A model generated the notes under the pieces. The model saw nothing but the letters and a program-made list of their open reading frames with translations. It ran no database searches and had not been told where the DNA came from. 35,785 nt of DNA from Myxococcota bacterium (GTDB taxonomy: Bacteria; Myxococcota_A; UBA796; CAJQPC01): assembly GCA_023150845.1 (NCBI GenBank), contig JAKLKD010000038.1, forward strand, positions 1-35,785, read 5' to 3'. This document shows, piece by piece, positions 24,801 through 32,736 of the stretch; position 1 is the stretch's first letter; every line of letters begins with the position of its first letter. The translations under genes and the position numbers were made by a program.

Positions 24801-26290
24801 ACGGTGTACAGGAGGCGGTGATGGTGGCTCCGAAGGCAGAGGTGACGCGCGAGTCCCAAGGAATCGTGTGGGCGCTCTCTGGGGTGTCTTTGCTCGACGG
24901 CGAGCTCCCGGCCTGGGGCGTCAGCGAGGACCTCGACGGCGACGGCGTAGGGGAGGAGGAGGACTGCGACGACGCCGACCCCCGGCGCTCCCCTGCCCTC
25001 GACGAGGTCTGCCGAGACGACGTCGACAACAACTGCGACTGGCGCGTCGATGAGTCCCCTTGCCTGCCCCGGGGCTGCGCGGTCACGCCGTCCGCCGCGG
25101 GGGGCCTCGGGCTCCTCGGCGCGGTCACCGTCGGCCTGCTCCGCCGCCGCCGCGCCACCGCCGCCATCGCCGCCGCGGCGCTGCTCGCGGGCTGCGCCCC
25201 AGAGCTCACCCTCTCCCTCCCCACGAGCCCCGCCTCGGGGGAGATCACCCTCGGCGTCTCCGGGAACGTCGATCAGCTCGCGCTCTACGTCGATGGGGTG
25301 GTGATCGGCGGCGGCCCCGGCCCCGCCCTCGCCGTGCCCTTTGACACCACCAGCGTCGCGGACGGGGTCTACGACGTGCTCGGTGAGGGCTTCATCGGCA
25401 GCCGCGACGCCTACACGGTCACTGGCACCTTCACCGTGCAGAACGAGGGCCTCGACACCGTCGCTCCCGAGGTCAGCTTCGTGCAGCCCCTCGACGGCGG
25501 CGTGGTCGGCCTCGGCGGTGAGACACTCATCGTCTTGGACGTGGAGGACGCCCCGGATCTCGCGAGCGTGAGCGTGCTCCTCGACGGCACGCTCCTCGGC
25601 GAGCTGCCCCTCGGCGGCCCCTACGAGCTTCTGTGGACCCCGGCGAGCGAAGGCGCCGCGGTGCTCACCGCTGAGGTCACCGACGGGTCGGGCAACCTCG
25701 CCACCGCCCGCGCTGTCGTGAGCGTCGCCGGAGAGGTCAGCGACCTCACCTGCACCCTCTCCAGCCCCCGGGACGAGAGCACCGTGAGCCCCGGCGTCGT
25801 GCAGGTGAAGGCGGCCGTGGCCTCCTCCAGCGGGGTCAAGAGCGTCGAGTTCTGGGCCAACGGCGTGATGATCGCGATGGACACGGCCTCGCCTTGGCAG
25901 GCGGAGTGGACGGCGAGCGAAGGCGCGGCCACCCTGAGCATCGTCGCGACGGACGGCGCGGGCGCGACCTGCGAGGACAGCGTCAGCGTCAACGTCGTCG
26001 CCGGGTCGGACGCCATCACCGCCCGCATCACCCGCCCCACGGACGGCAGCACCATCTTTGGCGTGAACGCCCCGGTGAACGTCGCCGCGGGCGGCGGCGC
26101 GGGGGTGCGTGAGGTGCGCATCTACGTCGATGAGCTCCTCGTCGCCACGGACACCGAGGCGCCTTACGAGCTGCGCCTGGACACGACGACCATCGAGGAC
26201 GGCGCCCACACCCTCACCGCCGAGGCCGAAGAGACCGGCACAGGCGCGACCGCCAGCGACTCAATCTCGGTGACGATCGACAACGGCTGA
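21842..26290 (+). CDS. Three-module surface polyprotein (two internal MYXO-CTERM-like tails, internal lipobox)
   Basis: The start at 21842 overlaps the previous stop (ATGA), although the frame is open further upstream. The 1482-residue chain has three modules. Module A (1-583): short signal peptide, FG-GAP repeats, a MopE-like Cys-Asp repeat (515-550), Cys553/Cys556 (GCGACSAG), a hydrophobic helix and RRRGK. Module B (584-1104) begins with a signal-like segment LGALLVAGGLGVSADVHAQ, then FG-GAP repeats, a second MopE repeat, Cys1079 (RGCAVTPSA), a hydrophobic helix and Arg1101-1104. Module C (1105-1482) begins ATAAIAAAALLAGC, a lipoprotein signal with Cys1118, followed by about four Ig-like repeats (SPRDESTV, RPTDGSTIF starts). 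There is no stop at either junction and no ATG, GTG or TTG suitably placed to start module C; the only GTG near module B lies inside its hydrophobic segment. Each tail plus following signal looks like the end and beginning of separate exported proteins. Confidence 0.85.
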   Translation: MSPLLALFAAAGLSRAGALDALPSLTGPGVGQGPTVAIPAGDLNGDGLGDLAVGVPADDGGAGHESGAVYLILDVAALTPFTPISDAGVALRGETAQAYAGSDLAALGDTDGDGLGDLAIGAPEASIDGKPAVGKVYILTGANTPVVDGELGALPYAHGVEEWGRLGARVYATGDVNNDERADLAVGAPYPTPSGDVGVGYAALLLTPEGGFSGTTRVTVEYSAAGTRTTTADEVWLYFDSGTLFGRALAVMPDLNGDTRPDWLIAAPGIGMHDHGAPPPPDTGRYTGADGVNGHSTGSVYLFAGRSRAERQEEPFVTPTEALGEISGVGLEELAWIIVPTPSGGALLAAPESERVYYFTTFTGSQTSDDADGVLQGFDTQLSGWGLALWDDTEPAVLLSEPGHLGGLGRVALLPLPEGEMSVQDDNLGMLDGCQPDGLAGASVRSASGPDPKGEDRPWAAITAPRASARAWQDGLVYVLTADSTAWDAECAEVLYPEAPDNDGDGFVATEDCDDAAAWRYPGAPEVCSDGVDDDCDAVADQSCGPALEDKGCGACSAGDGSDNTPWLALGAALAIGLRRRGKLGALLVAGGLGVSADVHAQSLTDVDASAAAILTLQGSGAYEFVHGPVRSGVLDGQAVLAVGNYQGTSVLHSAGEVQLLPMNELGGVVDLLTAPVTLHGEEEHDYFGVDLTFSEEGLLVGADKTGLTEREPGVVSLWTSPLATPGVRGFYEAELLLTGDGNSDAFGRQLAVGDLNGDGAEDWALAAPQQDRGELLSAGTVWILHGGSGGAVGEQRVRDLATASIGGDRLGAGFGWRLLAPGDLDGDGQDDLIVGDLSGPTTLGGRLHVYTEVVPGDTNAPVGAWSSSTANDRAGEGLAAGDLDSDGALDVMIGSAAHGRGNGRLWWVRGAPAGQIDLDDAAVATMDGVGAEGRGASLAVGPSLLVGAPFGDRVLSLDETFTPAVSLRGGDELGAWVSWVSDLDGDGVQEAVMVAPKAEVTRESQGIVWALSGVSLLDGELPAWGVSEDLDGDGVGEEEDCDDADPRRSPALDEVCRDDVDNNCDWRVDESPCLPRGCAVTPSAAGGLGLLGAVTVGLLRRRRATAAIAAAALLAGCAPELTLSLPTSPASGEITLGVSGNVDQLALYVDGVVIGGGPGPALAVPFDTTSVADGVYDVLGEGFIGSRDAYTVTGTFTVQNEGLDTVAPEVSFVQPLDGGVVGLGGETLIVLDVEDAPDLASVSVLLDGTLLGELPLGGPYELLWTPASEGAAVLTAEVTDGSGNLATARAVVSVAGEVSDLTCTLSSPRDESTVSPGVVQVKAAVASSSGVKSVEFWANGVMIAMDTASPWQAEWTASEGAATLSIVATDGAGATCEDSVSVNVVAGSDAITARITRPTDGSTIFGVNAPVNVAAGGGAGVREVRIYVDELLVATDTEAPYELRLDTTTIEDGAHTLTAEAEETGTGATASDSISVTIDNG

Positions 26291-26321
26291 AGGTATGTTG
26301 TCGAGCAACCCAGGCGGAATC

Positions 26322-27464
26322 ATGCGTCGAACCCCCCTGATCTTCGTGGTGTCGTCGCTGGCCGTGGCCTGCGCCGGCGACAAGCGCGACGCCGACGACA
26401 ACCCCACCGACGACAGCGCGCCGGACTCCCCGAAGGACTCGGACGAGCACTCCGAGCCCGTGGTGGAAGAGCTCGGGTACGATCTGCTCGTCAGCGTCAC
26501 CGATCAGCAGAAGGTGCTGCGCTTACGCCTTGGCCCGGACGCCCGGGCGGCCGATCCTGACTCCGTCGTGGTGTGGACCTTCGACCAGAAGACGCTCTGG
26601 TCCGACAGCCCGCTCAAGACCCACGGCCTCAACCTCGTTGATAAGACCATCTACGTCGGCACCTTCGACTACTTCACCGAGGGCGGCGCGTTCACCCTCG
26701 ACGTCACCAGCGGCGCCCTGCTCACCGAGCTCTACAGCCCCAAAGGTGTGCAGTACGGCGGCGAGCCCGGCCTCGTGAACACCCGCTCGACCCACAACGT
26801 CATCCCTTGGGGCGACCAGCTCATCAGCTCAGACACCCACAACCACCGGGTGCTCGGGGTCTCGAAGGACTGGGAGCGGCGCTGGGAGATCTCCACGGAG
26901 ACCTTGGGCGACGCCTACATGCGCCGTCGTTTTAACGGGCCGAACGACGTCGAGCTCATCGAGTACAAGGGCGTCGAGCACCTCATGGTCTCGGCCCGGG
27001 GCGACAACTTCAACCACGTCATGCTCTTTGAGCCGGCGACCCCGGCGCGAGAGGGTGACCCCCCTTGGTCCTTGGTCTTCCGTTACCCGGACCTCTACGA
27101 CGCTGCGCTGCTCCACGAGAACCACAACCCCACGGCGCTCCCCGACGGCTCGGGCTTCTACGTCTCGGACTCGGCGAACAACCGGGTGCTGTTCGTGAGC
27201 TGGGAGGGTGAGGTGACCCGCCAGATCCCCGGCGCCGACTGCCCCGCGCCCACGGGCCGCGCCGCGCTGGACTGGCCCCGGGACGCGGCCTTCACCCCTG
27301 AGGGCACCCTGCTCATCTCCGACTCCCGCAACGCCCGCATCGTCGAGTTCGACGTGAGCGAAGACGACTGCCTCTCCGAAGACGACGTGCTCTGGGAGCG
27401 CACGGACATGGAGCAGACCTACAACCTCGTGTTGTTGCCCCACGCCGACGGGTGGGACCAATGA
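26322..27464 (+). CDS. Lipoprotein with NHL/arylsulfotransferase-like propeller
   Basis: The ATG at 26322 (MRRTPLIFVVSS) is chosen over 26295 because it begins a lipoprotein signal with lipobox AVAC (Cys17) and has AGGCGGA upstream. The 380-residue protein has an acidic, low-complexity linker after the anchor (DADDNPTDDSAPDSPKDSDE), then a repeated beta-propeller. Repeats include LISSDTHNHRVLGVS, YVSDSANNRVLFVSWEGEV and LISDSRNARIVEFD, resembling NHL and bacterial arylsulfotransferase propellers. No sulfotransferase catalytic His can be confirmed by eye, so the function is open. It follows the polyprotein by 31 bases, and its stop overlaps the next gene (ATGA). Confidence 0.8.
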   Translation: MRRTPLIFVVSSLAVACAGDKRDADDNPTDDSAPDSPKDSDEHSEPVVEELGYDLLVSVTDQQKVLRLRLGPDARAADPDSVVVWTFDQKTLWSDSPLKTHGLNLVDKTIYVGTFDYFTEGGAFTLDVTSGALLTELYSPKGVQYGGEPGLVNTRSTHNVIPWGDQLISSDTHNHRVLGVSKDWERRWEISTETLGDAYMRRRFNGPNDVELIEYKGVEHLMVSARGDNFNHVMLFEPATPAREGDPPWSLVFRYPDLYDAALLHENHNPTALPDGSGFYVSDSANNRVLFVSWEGEVTRQIPGADCPAPTGRAALDWPRDAAFTPEGTLLISDSRNARIVEFDVSEDDCLSEDDVLWERTDMEQTYNLVLLPHADGWDQ

Positions 27465-28903
27465 CCAGACGCCCGCTCCTCACGCTCGGCGCCCTCAGCC
27501 TCAGCCTCAGCGCCTCCGCCGCGGACATCACCGTCGATCCCGGCGGTGGCGGGGACTACACCGGCATCCAGGCCGCCATTGACGCCGCGAGCGACGGCGA
27601 CCGGGTGCTCGTCGAGCCGGGCACCTACCCCGGCGGCATCGACCTGCGCGGCAAAGACATCGTGCTCCTCGCGGTCTCTGGGCCGACGGTGACGGTGATC
27701 GACAGCATGGACACGCCCGACGAGTCCACGATCTTGGCGATCAGCGGTGAGCCCAACACGACGACGATCGAGGGCTTCACCCTCACCGGCGGCCACGGCA
27801 CCCAGAACCAGTGGATCGTCGGCAACGCCTGGTCTGGCGCGGGCGTCTTTGTGCAGCGCAGCGCGCTCACGATCAACGACTGCTTCTTCCGGCGGAACCT
27901 CGCCCGGCACAGCGGCCAGTCCATCGGCGGCGGCGTCGTGGTCATCGACGGCGAGCTCTACATCGCCGGGAGCGTGTTCGCCGGGAACCTTGGCTACTAC
28001 GGCGGCGGCGCCGTGGCGGCCCTGGCGAGCGACGTCTACATCGAGGGCAGCACCTTCCGCGAGAACATGGGCTCCCGCGGCGGCGCGATCTTCGTCGGCG
28101 AAGGGGCCGACGTCATTGTGCAGAGCAGCATATTTGAGGGCAACGAGGCCGTCTGGGGCGGGGCGTTCTTCGTCGTCGACAGCTCGCTGACCGTCTCGGG
28201 CAGCCGCGTCGCGAGCTCCTCGGCGCTCATGGACGGCGGCATGGTCTTCGTCAAAGACGGCGTCGTGCTCCTCGATGACCTGGTCGGCGGCCCCTCCGTC
28301 GCCGGGCGTGACGGCGGCCACATCCGCGTCACCACGGGCGGCGCCGCCACGGTCACCGCGAGCACCCTCTCAGACGGCCTCGCCCAGGGCGGCGGCGCGG
28401 TGGCGATGCGCGGCGAGGGCGCGACCTTCACCGCCGACGGCGTCATCTTCAGCACCAACAGCGCCGTCGACGGCGGCGACCTCTGGGTCTTTGACGGCGT
28501 GGCGACCCTCACCAACGTCACCTCCATCGCCGCGAGCGCGAGCACCGCGGGCTCGGTGATCTGGCTCGGGGACGGCACGACGGCCGCGGCGGTCAACGCC
28601 ATCGTGTACCAGCCGTCCGGCCCCTTCGTGCTGTTCTCTGAAGACGGCGCCGCCCTGACCTGGAGCTGGTCCCTCCTCTTCGGGGAGACCGGCGATCAGA
28701 CCGGCGGCGCCCTCGGCGCCTTGTCCGGCGACGGCCTCTTGTTCGTCGATCCGCTCCTCGCGGGCCCGACGGCCCGCCCCCCAGACGCCACGCTGCTGGA
28801 CGGGAGCCCGGCCATCGACGCTGGAGATCCAACGACGACCGACATCGACGGGAGCCGAGCCGATCTCGGCGCGAGCGGAGGGCAACACCCGTGGTCACCC
28901 TGA
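27461..28903 (+). CDS. Secreted right-handed parallel beta-helix protein
   Basis: The ATG at 27461 overlaps the previous stop and begins a signal peptide (MTRRPLLTLGALSLSLSASA). The 480-residue product opens with ITVDPGGGGDYTGIQAAIDA, the usual entry into Pectin-lyase-like beta-helices. It continues with repeated rungs such as GGGVVVIDGELYIAGSVFAG and RGGAIFVGEGADVIVQSSIF. The C-terminus has LLDGSPAIDAGDP and DIDGSRADLGASGG, typical of choice-of-anchor-Q-type polymorphic outer-membrane-like proteins. No catalytic residues of a polysaccharide lyase are evident, so an adhesive or structural role is possible. It overlaps the next gene by 13 bases. Confidence 0.85.
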   Translation: MTRRPLLTLGALSLSLSASAADITVDPGGGGDYTGIQAAIDAASDGDRVLVEPGTYPGGIDLRGKDIVLLAVSGPTVTVIDSMDTPDESTILAISGEPNTTTIEGFTLTGGHGTQNQWIVGNAWSGAGVFVQRSALTINDCFFRRNLARHSGQSIGGGVVVIDGELYIAGSVFAGNLGYYGGGAVAALASDVYIEGSTFRENMGSRGGAIFVGEGADVIVQSSIFEGNEAVWGGAFFVVDSSLTVSGSRVASSSALMDGGMVFVKDGVVLLDDLVGGPSVAGRDGGHIRVTTGGAATVTASTLSDGLAQGGGAVAMRGEGATFTADGVIFSTNSAVDGGDLWVFDGVATLTNVTSIAASASTAGSVIWLGDGTTAAAVNAIVYQPSGPFVLFSEDGAALTWSWSLLFGETGDQTGGALGALSGDGLLFVDPLLAGPTARPPDATLLDGSPAIDAGDPTTTDIDGSRADLGASGGQHPWSP

Positions 28904-31035
28904 GCCTGATCTTCGCACTCGGCGGCGCGGCCTTCGCCGCGGACCCGCTCCCGGAGCCTGTCGGCCGCTTCTTGATGGTGCCGACCCAGCTTGAGGTGCA
29001 CGAGAAGGTCACCTTCGACGTCGTCTACGTCGTCGGGCCGGGCGGCCTCAGCGCCGGGGACGCCGTGCGCATCGACGACCCCGTCTTTCACGGGATGCGC
29101 TGGTCCAAAGGGGGATATCTCCAGACCGACCCCACGGCCTGCACGGGCTTCGCCCAGCCGAACGCCACGGCGTCCGCGGGCCTCGTCACCGCCACGCCGA
29201 GCGTAGACACCGCCCAGATCACCCTCGTCCGCGACGTCGAGACGCCAAACCTCTTCGTGCCCGGCGCCACCACGGCCTTCGTGACCGGCGGCAGCCTCGT
29301 CCCCGGCGACTCGATCACCTTCACCTTCGGCGACACCACCGACAACGCCGACTGTGGCTTCCAGACCCTCCCCCGCGCCATGCGGGAGCTGCCGCTCCGG
29401 GTGCACGAGAAGCTCGACGGCGCCACGTTCACCGAGGTTCAGGGCCCGAACTTCAGCTTCATCACGACGCGGGCGCCGCGCACGGTGCTCGTCAGCGCGC
29501 CGTCCCAGGCCCTCGTCGGCGTGCCCTTCACCGTGACCGTGGCGGCCTTGGACGACCTCGGCAACAACACGCCTGTGTTCACCGACACGGTCACCGTCGC
29601 CGGGCAGACGACCACCTTCACCCGCACCAACCAGGGCGTCTGGACCGTCGAGGTCACCCTCACCGAGCCCGGCGTGCAGCGGATCGAGGCCTCGTCCACC
29701 AAAGGCACCACCTGGGTCTCGAACCCCATCGAGGTGTTCAGCGAGGCGCCGACGCTCTCGGTGTTCTGGGGTGACCTCCACACCCACCACGGCCACCACT
29801 ACACCGACGAGACGGGCCAGCTCATCGACCTCAACCACGAGTACGCCCGGGACGTCGTGGGCCTCCAGGTGGGCTGCGAGTCCCAGAAGCCCGAGCCCGA
29901 CGTGCTGGAGGGTGAGGCGCTCTGGGCCCACATGCAGGCCGTCTGTGAGGAGTGGACCGAGGAGGGCCGCTACGTCGCGATGTTGGGCTTCGAGTGGATG
30001 GGCAACGTGAACAGCCCGGGCCAGGAGGGTCACCACAACGTCTATTACGACCGCTGCGACGGCCCCCAGGTCGACGCCTCCACGACGGGGCTGACCGGCG
30101 GCGACATCTCGTTGTGGGCCTTCATCGCCGAGACCGAGGCCACCATCGGCGCGCGCTCCTTCTCGGTGCCCCACGCCAGCGTCTACACGGGCTTCAACTG
30201 GCGCGACCGGGACGACCACTACCGCCCCATCGCCGAGATCTTCTCGGAGTGGGGTGACTCGACGGCGCAGAACTCGCCGGGCTCTGGCGTCTACGACGGC
30301 CTCGCCGCCGGCAACCGCATGGGCTTCATGGCGGCGTCGGACAACCACGACGGCTGGCTCGGCAACCGCTTCGCCTACAAGAACGCCTACGGCGGCCTCG
30401 CGGCCTTCGTCGCCACGGACCTCAGCCGGGAGGGCATCTACGACGCCTTGACCAGCCGCTCCACCTACGCGACGACGGGCATCCGCCCGATCCTCCGGTT
30501 CAGCGCCGAGGACGGCGGCGCGGTGCCGATGGGCGTCGAGTACGTCGGCGACACGCCGGTCTTCTCCTGGACCTACGCCGCCGAGGTGAGCGCCGCGACG
30601 GTGGAGCTCCTCGCCTTGTCGGTGGAGGGCGGCGGCGTGGTGACCACGCTCGCGACCTGGTCCCCCGGGAGCGCCGAGGCCGAGGGCAGCTTCACCTGGT
30701 CGGACTGGGACAAAGACACGACCACGGCGGTCTGGCTGCACGTCATCGAGACCGACGGTGAGGAGGCCTGGTCGTCGCCGATCTGGGTGACCGCGGACTG
30801 CGGCGGCACCAACGTCTACGACGTGGCCGGGCGCTGCGACACCCCGACCGACAGCGGCGGCCAAGACAGCGTCCCGACCGGCGACAGCTCGGCGGGAGAC
30901 GCGGACAGCGGCGGCGACGGCGGCGGCGAAGACGACAAGGGCCGATGTGGCGGCTGCGCCACAGGAGAGGCCGGCGGCGCCGCGCTGCTCTCGACCCTCG
31001 GCCTCACGCTCTTGGCCCGGCGTCGGCGCCGCTGA
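28891..31035 (+). CDS. DUF3604/PHP-type metal hydrolase with MYXO-CTERM-like tail
   Basis: The GTG at 28891 has GGAG upstream and starts a signal peptide (MVTLSLIFALGGAAFA). The 714-residue protein has two beta-sandwich regions (about 20-285), then a PHP-superfamily domain of the DUF3604 type. Metal-ligand candidates are His297/His299 (GDLHTHHG), HHN near residue 385, EIFSEWG, and Asp484/His486 (SDNHDG). A beta-sandwich follows, then a Ser/Gly/Asp-rich linker (about 655-680), Cys686/Cys689 (RCGGCATG), a hydrophobic helix (695-709) and five terminal arginines. This tail matches MYXO-CTERM signals, which myxosortases are known to process to the cell surface. PHP proteins are usually phosphoesterases; the substrate is unknown. 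It is the last gene of the secreted-protein operon. Confidence 0.85.
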   Translation: MVTLSLIFALGGAAFAADPLPEPVGRFLMVPTQLEVHEKVTFDVVYVVGPGGLSAGDAVRIDDPVFHGMRWSKGGYLQTDPTACTGFAQPNATASAGLVTATPSVDTAQITLVRDVETPNLFVPGATTAFVTGGSLVPGDSITFTFGDTTDNADCGFQTLPRAMRELPLRVHEKLDGATFTEVQGPNFSFITTRAPRTVLVSAPSQALVGVPFTVTVAALDDLGNNTPVFTDTVTVAGQTTTFTRTNQGVWTVEVTLTEPGVQRIEASSTKGTTWVSNPIEVFSEAPTLSVFWGDLHTHHGHHYTDETGQLIDLNHEYARDVVGLQVGCESQKPEPDVLEGEALWAHMQAVCEEWTEEGRYVAMLGFEWMGNVNSPGQEGHHNVYYDRCDGPQVDASTTGLTGGDISLWAFIAETEATIGARSFSVPHASVYTGFNWRDRDDHYRPIAEIFSEWGDSTAQNSPGSGVYDGLAAGNRMGFMAASDNHDGWLGNRFAYKNAYGGLAAFVATDLSREGIYDALTSRSTYATTGIRPILRFSAEDGGAVPMGVEYVGDTPVFSWTYAAEVSAATVELLALSVEGGGVVTTLATWSPGSAEAEGSFTWSDWDKDTTTAVWLHVIETDGEEAWSSPIWVTADCGGTNVYDVAGRCDTPTDSGGQDSVPTGDSSAGDADSGGDGGGEDDKGRCGGCATGEAGGAALLSTLGLTLLARRRRR

Positions 31036-31166
31036 GCGCCGCCGAGCGCCCCCGACAGGCGCCCCAGACGGGATATGAGGGTGAAGAAGCCCCGGCGCGC
31101 CGCGTGTGCCGCCTCGGGCCGTCTCCGGTCTGAGCCCTTCATCGCCCCGCTTGCTCTGGAGCCTCC

Positions 31167-32618
31167 ATGCGTCGCGCTGGCATCCTCCTGCACATCTCCT
31201 CCTTGCCGTCGCCGGGCCCCGTCGGTGACATCGGCCCGGCGGCGCACCGGCTCGTGGACTGGCTCGCCCGCGCGGGCTGCACCACCTGGCAGGTGCTGCC
31301 CCTGAACCGCGTCGGCCCGGGCTTCTGCCCCTACGCCTCGCCCTCAGCCCTGGCGAGCGAGCCCGCGCTCATCTCCTTGGAGTGGCTCATCCGCGACGGG
31401 CTGCTCGATCCGCGCCCCTTGCCTCTGCCCACGGCGAAGGTCGAGGTGGACGGCGTGAACCACTGGAAGCGCCCCTTGCTCCGTGAGGCCGCGGACCGGC
31501 TCATCGCCCGCGACCCCGAGCGTGTCGAGGAGTACGCCCGCCAGAACCCCTGGGTGACGGACTGGGCGCTCTTCGCCGAGCTTCACGAGGAGGTCGGCGA
31601 GGGCTGGTGGTCCTGGGAGAACGCCGGGCTCCGCGACCGCAAGAAGGACGCCATCAAGAAGGAGCTCAAGCGCCGAGAGGCCGGGGTGAAGCGCCAGATC
31701 GCCCTGCAGCTCATCTTTGACCAGCAGTGGGAGGAGCTCCGCTCCTACGCCGACCGCCGGGGCGTGCAGCTCATCGGCGACGTGCCGATCTTCGTCATGG
31801 GCGACGGCTGCGACACCTGGGTCAACCGCGAGCTCTTTGAGCTCAACGCCGAGGGCCGCCCCTCCGTCGTGACCGGGGTGCCGCCGGACTACTTCTCGCC
31901 CACGGGCCAGCTCTGGGGCAACCCCCACTACCGCTGGTCGGCCCACGAGGCGACGGGGTTCGCCTGGTGGAAGCTGCGGCTGAGCCGGGTGCTGCGCCAC
32001 GTTCACCGCGCCCGCATCGACCACTTCCGCGGCCTCGCCGCGGCCTGGACCGTGCCCACCACCGCCCAGACCGCCATGGAGGGCTACTGGACGCCCGGCC
32101 CTGGCAAGGCGCTCTTTGACGCCTTGGGCCCCCTGCCCCTCATCGCTGAAGACCTCGGCCTCATCACCCCCGACGTGCACGAGCTCCGCCAGCACATCGG
32201 CGCGCCGGGCATGAAGGTCCTGCAGTTCGCGTTTGGCTCCGACGCCAACCACCACTTCTTGCCCCACAACTACCCGGACCCCAACTGGGTCTGCTACACG
32301 GGCACCCACGACAACGACACGGCCATCGGCTGGTACCACAGCGCCCCGGAGCCCGCGCGGCACCGTTACCGGGTCTACGCGGGCCGGGACGGCGCGGACG
32401 TGGCCTGGGACCTCATCCGGATGGCCTGGGCGTCCGTCGCGAACGACGCCATCGCGCCGATGCAGGACGTCATGGCGCTCGGCGGCGAGGCCCGGATGAA
32501 CGTGCCCGGCGAGGCCGAGGGCAACTGGACCTGGCGCATGCACGACCCGCCGTGGTGGGCGGCGAGCCGCCTGCGTGAGCTGGCGTGGTCGTATGGGCGG
32601 CTGCACAACGAGGACTGA
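31167..32618 (+). CDS. malQ: 4-alpha-glucanotransferase (amylomaltase)
   Basis: MalQ (GH77) transfers maltodextrin segments between alpha-1,4-glucans in cytoplasmic glycogen and maltose metabolism. The 483-residue product shows the family blocks: LLHISSLPSPGPVGDIG at the N-terminus, TWQVLPLNRVGPGFCPYASPS described here by its span at residues 40-60, IGDVPIFV, the nucleophile Asp in ARIDHFRGL, the acid/base Glu in IAEDLGLITPDV, and the third acidic residue in TGTHDNDT. GGAG eight bases upstream supports the ATG. It stands alone between the secreted-protein operon (131-base gap) and the kdp operon (118-base gap). No other glycogen genes are in view. Confidence 0.97.
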   Translation: MRRAGILLHISSLPSPGPVGDIGPAAHRLVDWLARAGCTTWQVLPLNRVGPGFCPYASPSALASEPALISLEWLIRDGLLDPRPLPLPTAKVEVDGVNHWKRPLLREAADRLIARDPERVEEYARQNPWVTDWALFAELHEEVGEGWWSWENAGLRDRKKDAIKKELKRREAGVKRQIALQLIFDQQWEELRSYADRRGVQLIGDVPIFVMGDGCDTWVNRELFELNAEGRPSVVTGVPPDYFSPTGQLWGNPHYRWSAHEATGFAWWKLRLSRVLRHVHRARIDHFRGLAAAWTVPTTAQTAMEGYWTPGPGKALFDALGPLPLIAEDLGLITPDVHELRQHIGAPGMKVLQFAFGSDANHHFLPHNYPDPNWVCYTGTHDNDTAIGWYHSAPEPARHRYRVYAGRDGADVAWDLIRMAWASVANDAIAPMQDVMALGGEARMNVPGEAEGNWTWRMHDPPWWAASRLRELAWSYGRLHNED

Positions 32619-32736
32619 GGCCCCAAATACCTGAGATCACAGCGTCTTTATGCGGCGTTTACGCCCGGAAGCGCGCTCTTGATCTCCCGTTGACGCCACG
32701 ACGACCTATGACCTGGAGGCCCACCTTGGAGGCCTC

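Noticed and set aside
7559-31035. Phage tail or toxin-delivery cluster
   Set aside because: Propeller and beta-helix proteins can recall such systems, but no baseplate, sheath, spike or toxin genes are present.
32619-32736. Possible c-di-AMP (ydaO) riboswitch before the kdp operon
   Set aside because: The 118-base spacer is too short and lacks recognisable conserved elements; no clear promoter could be fixed either.
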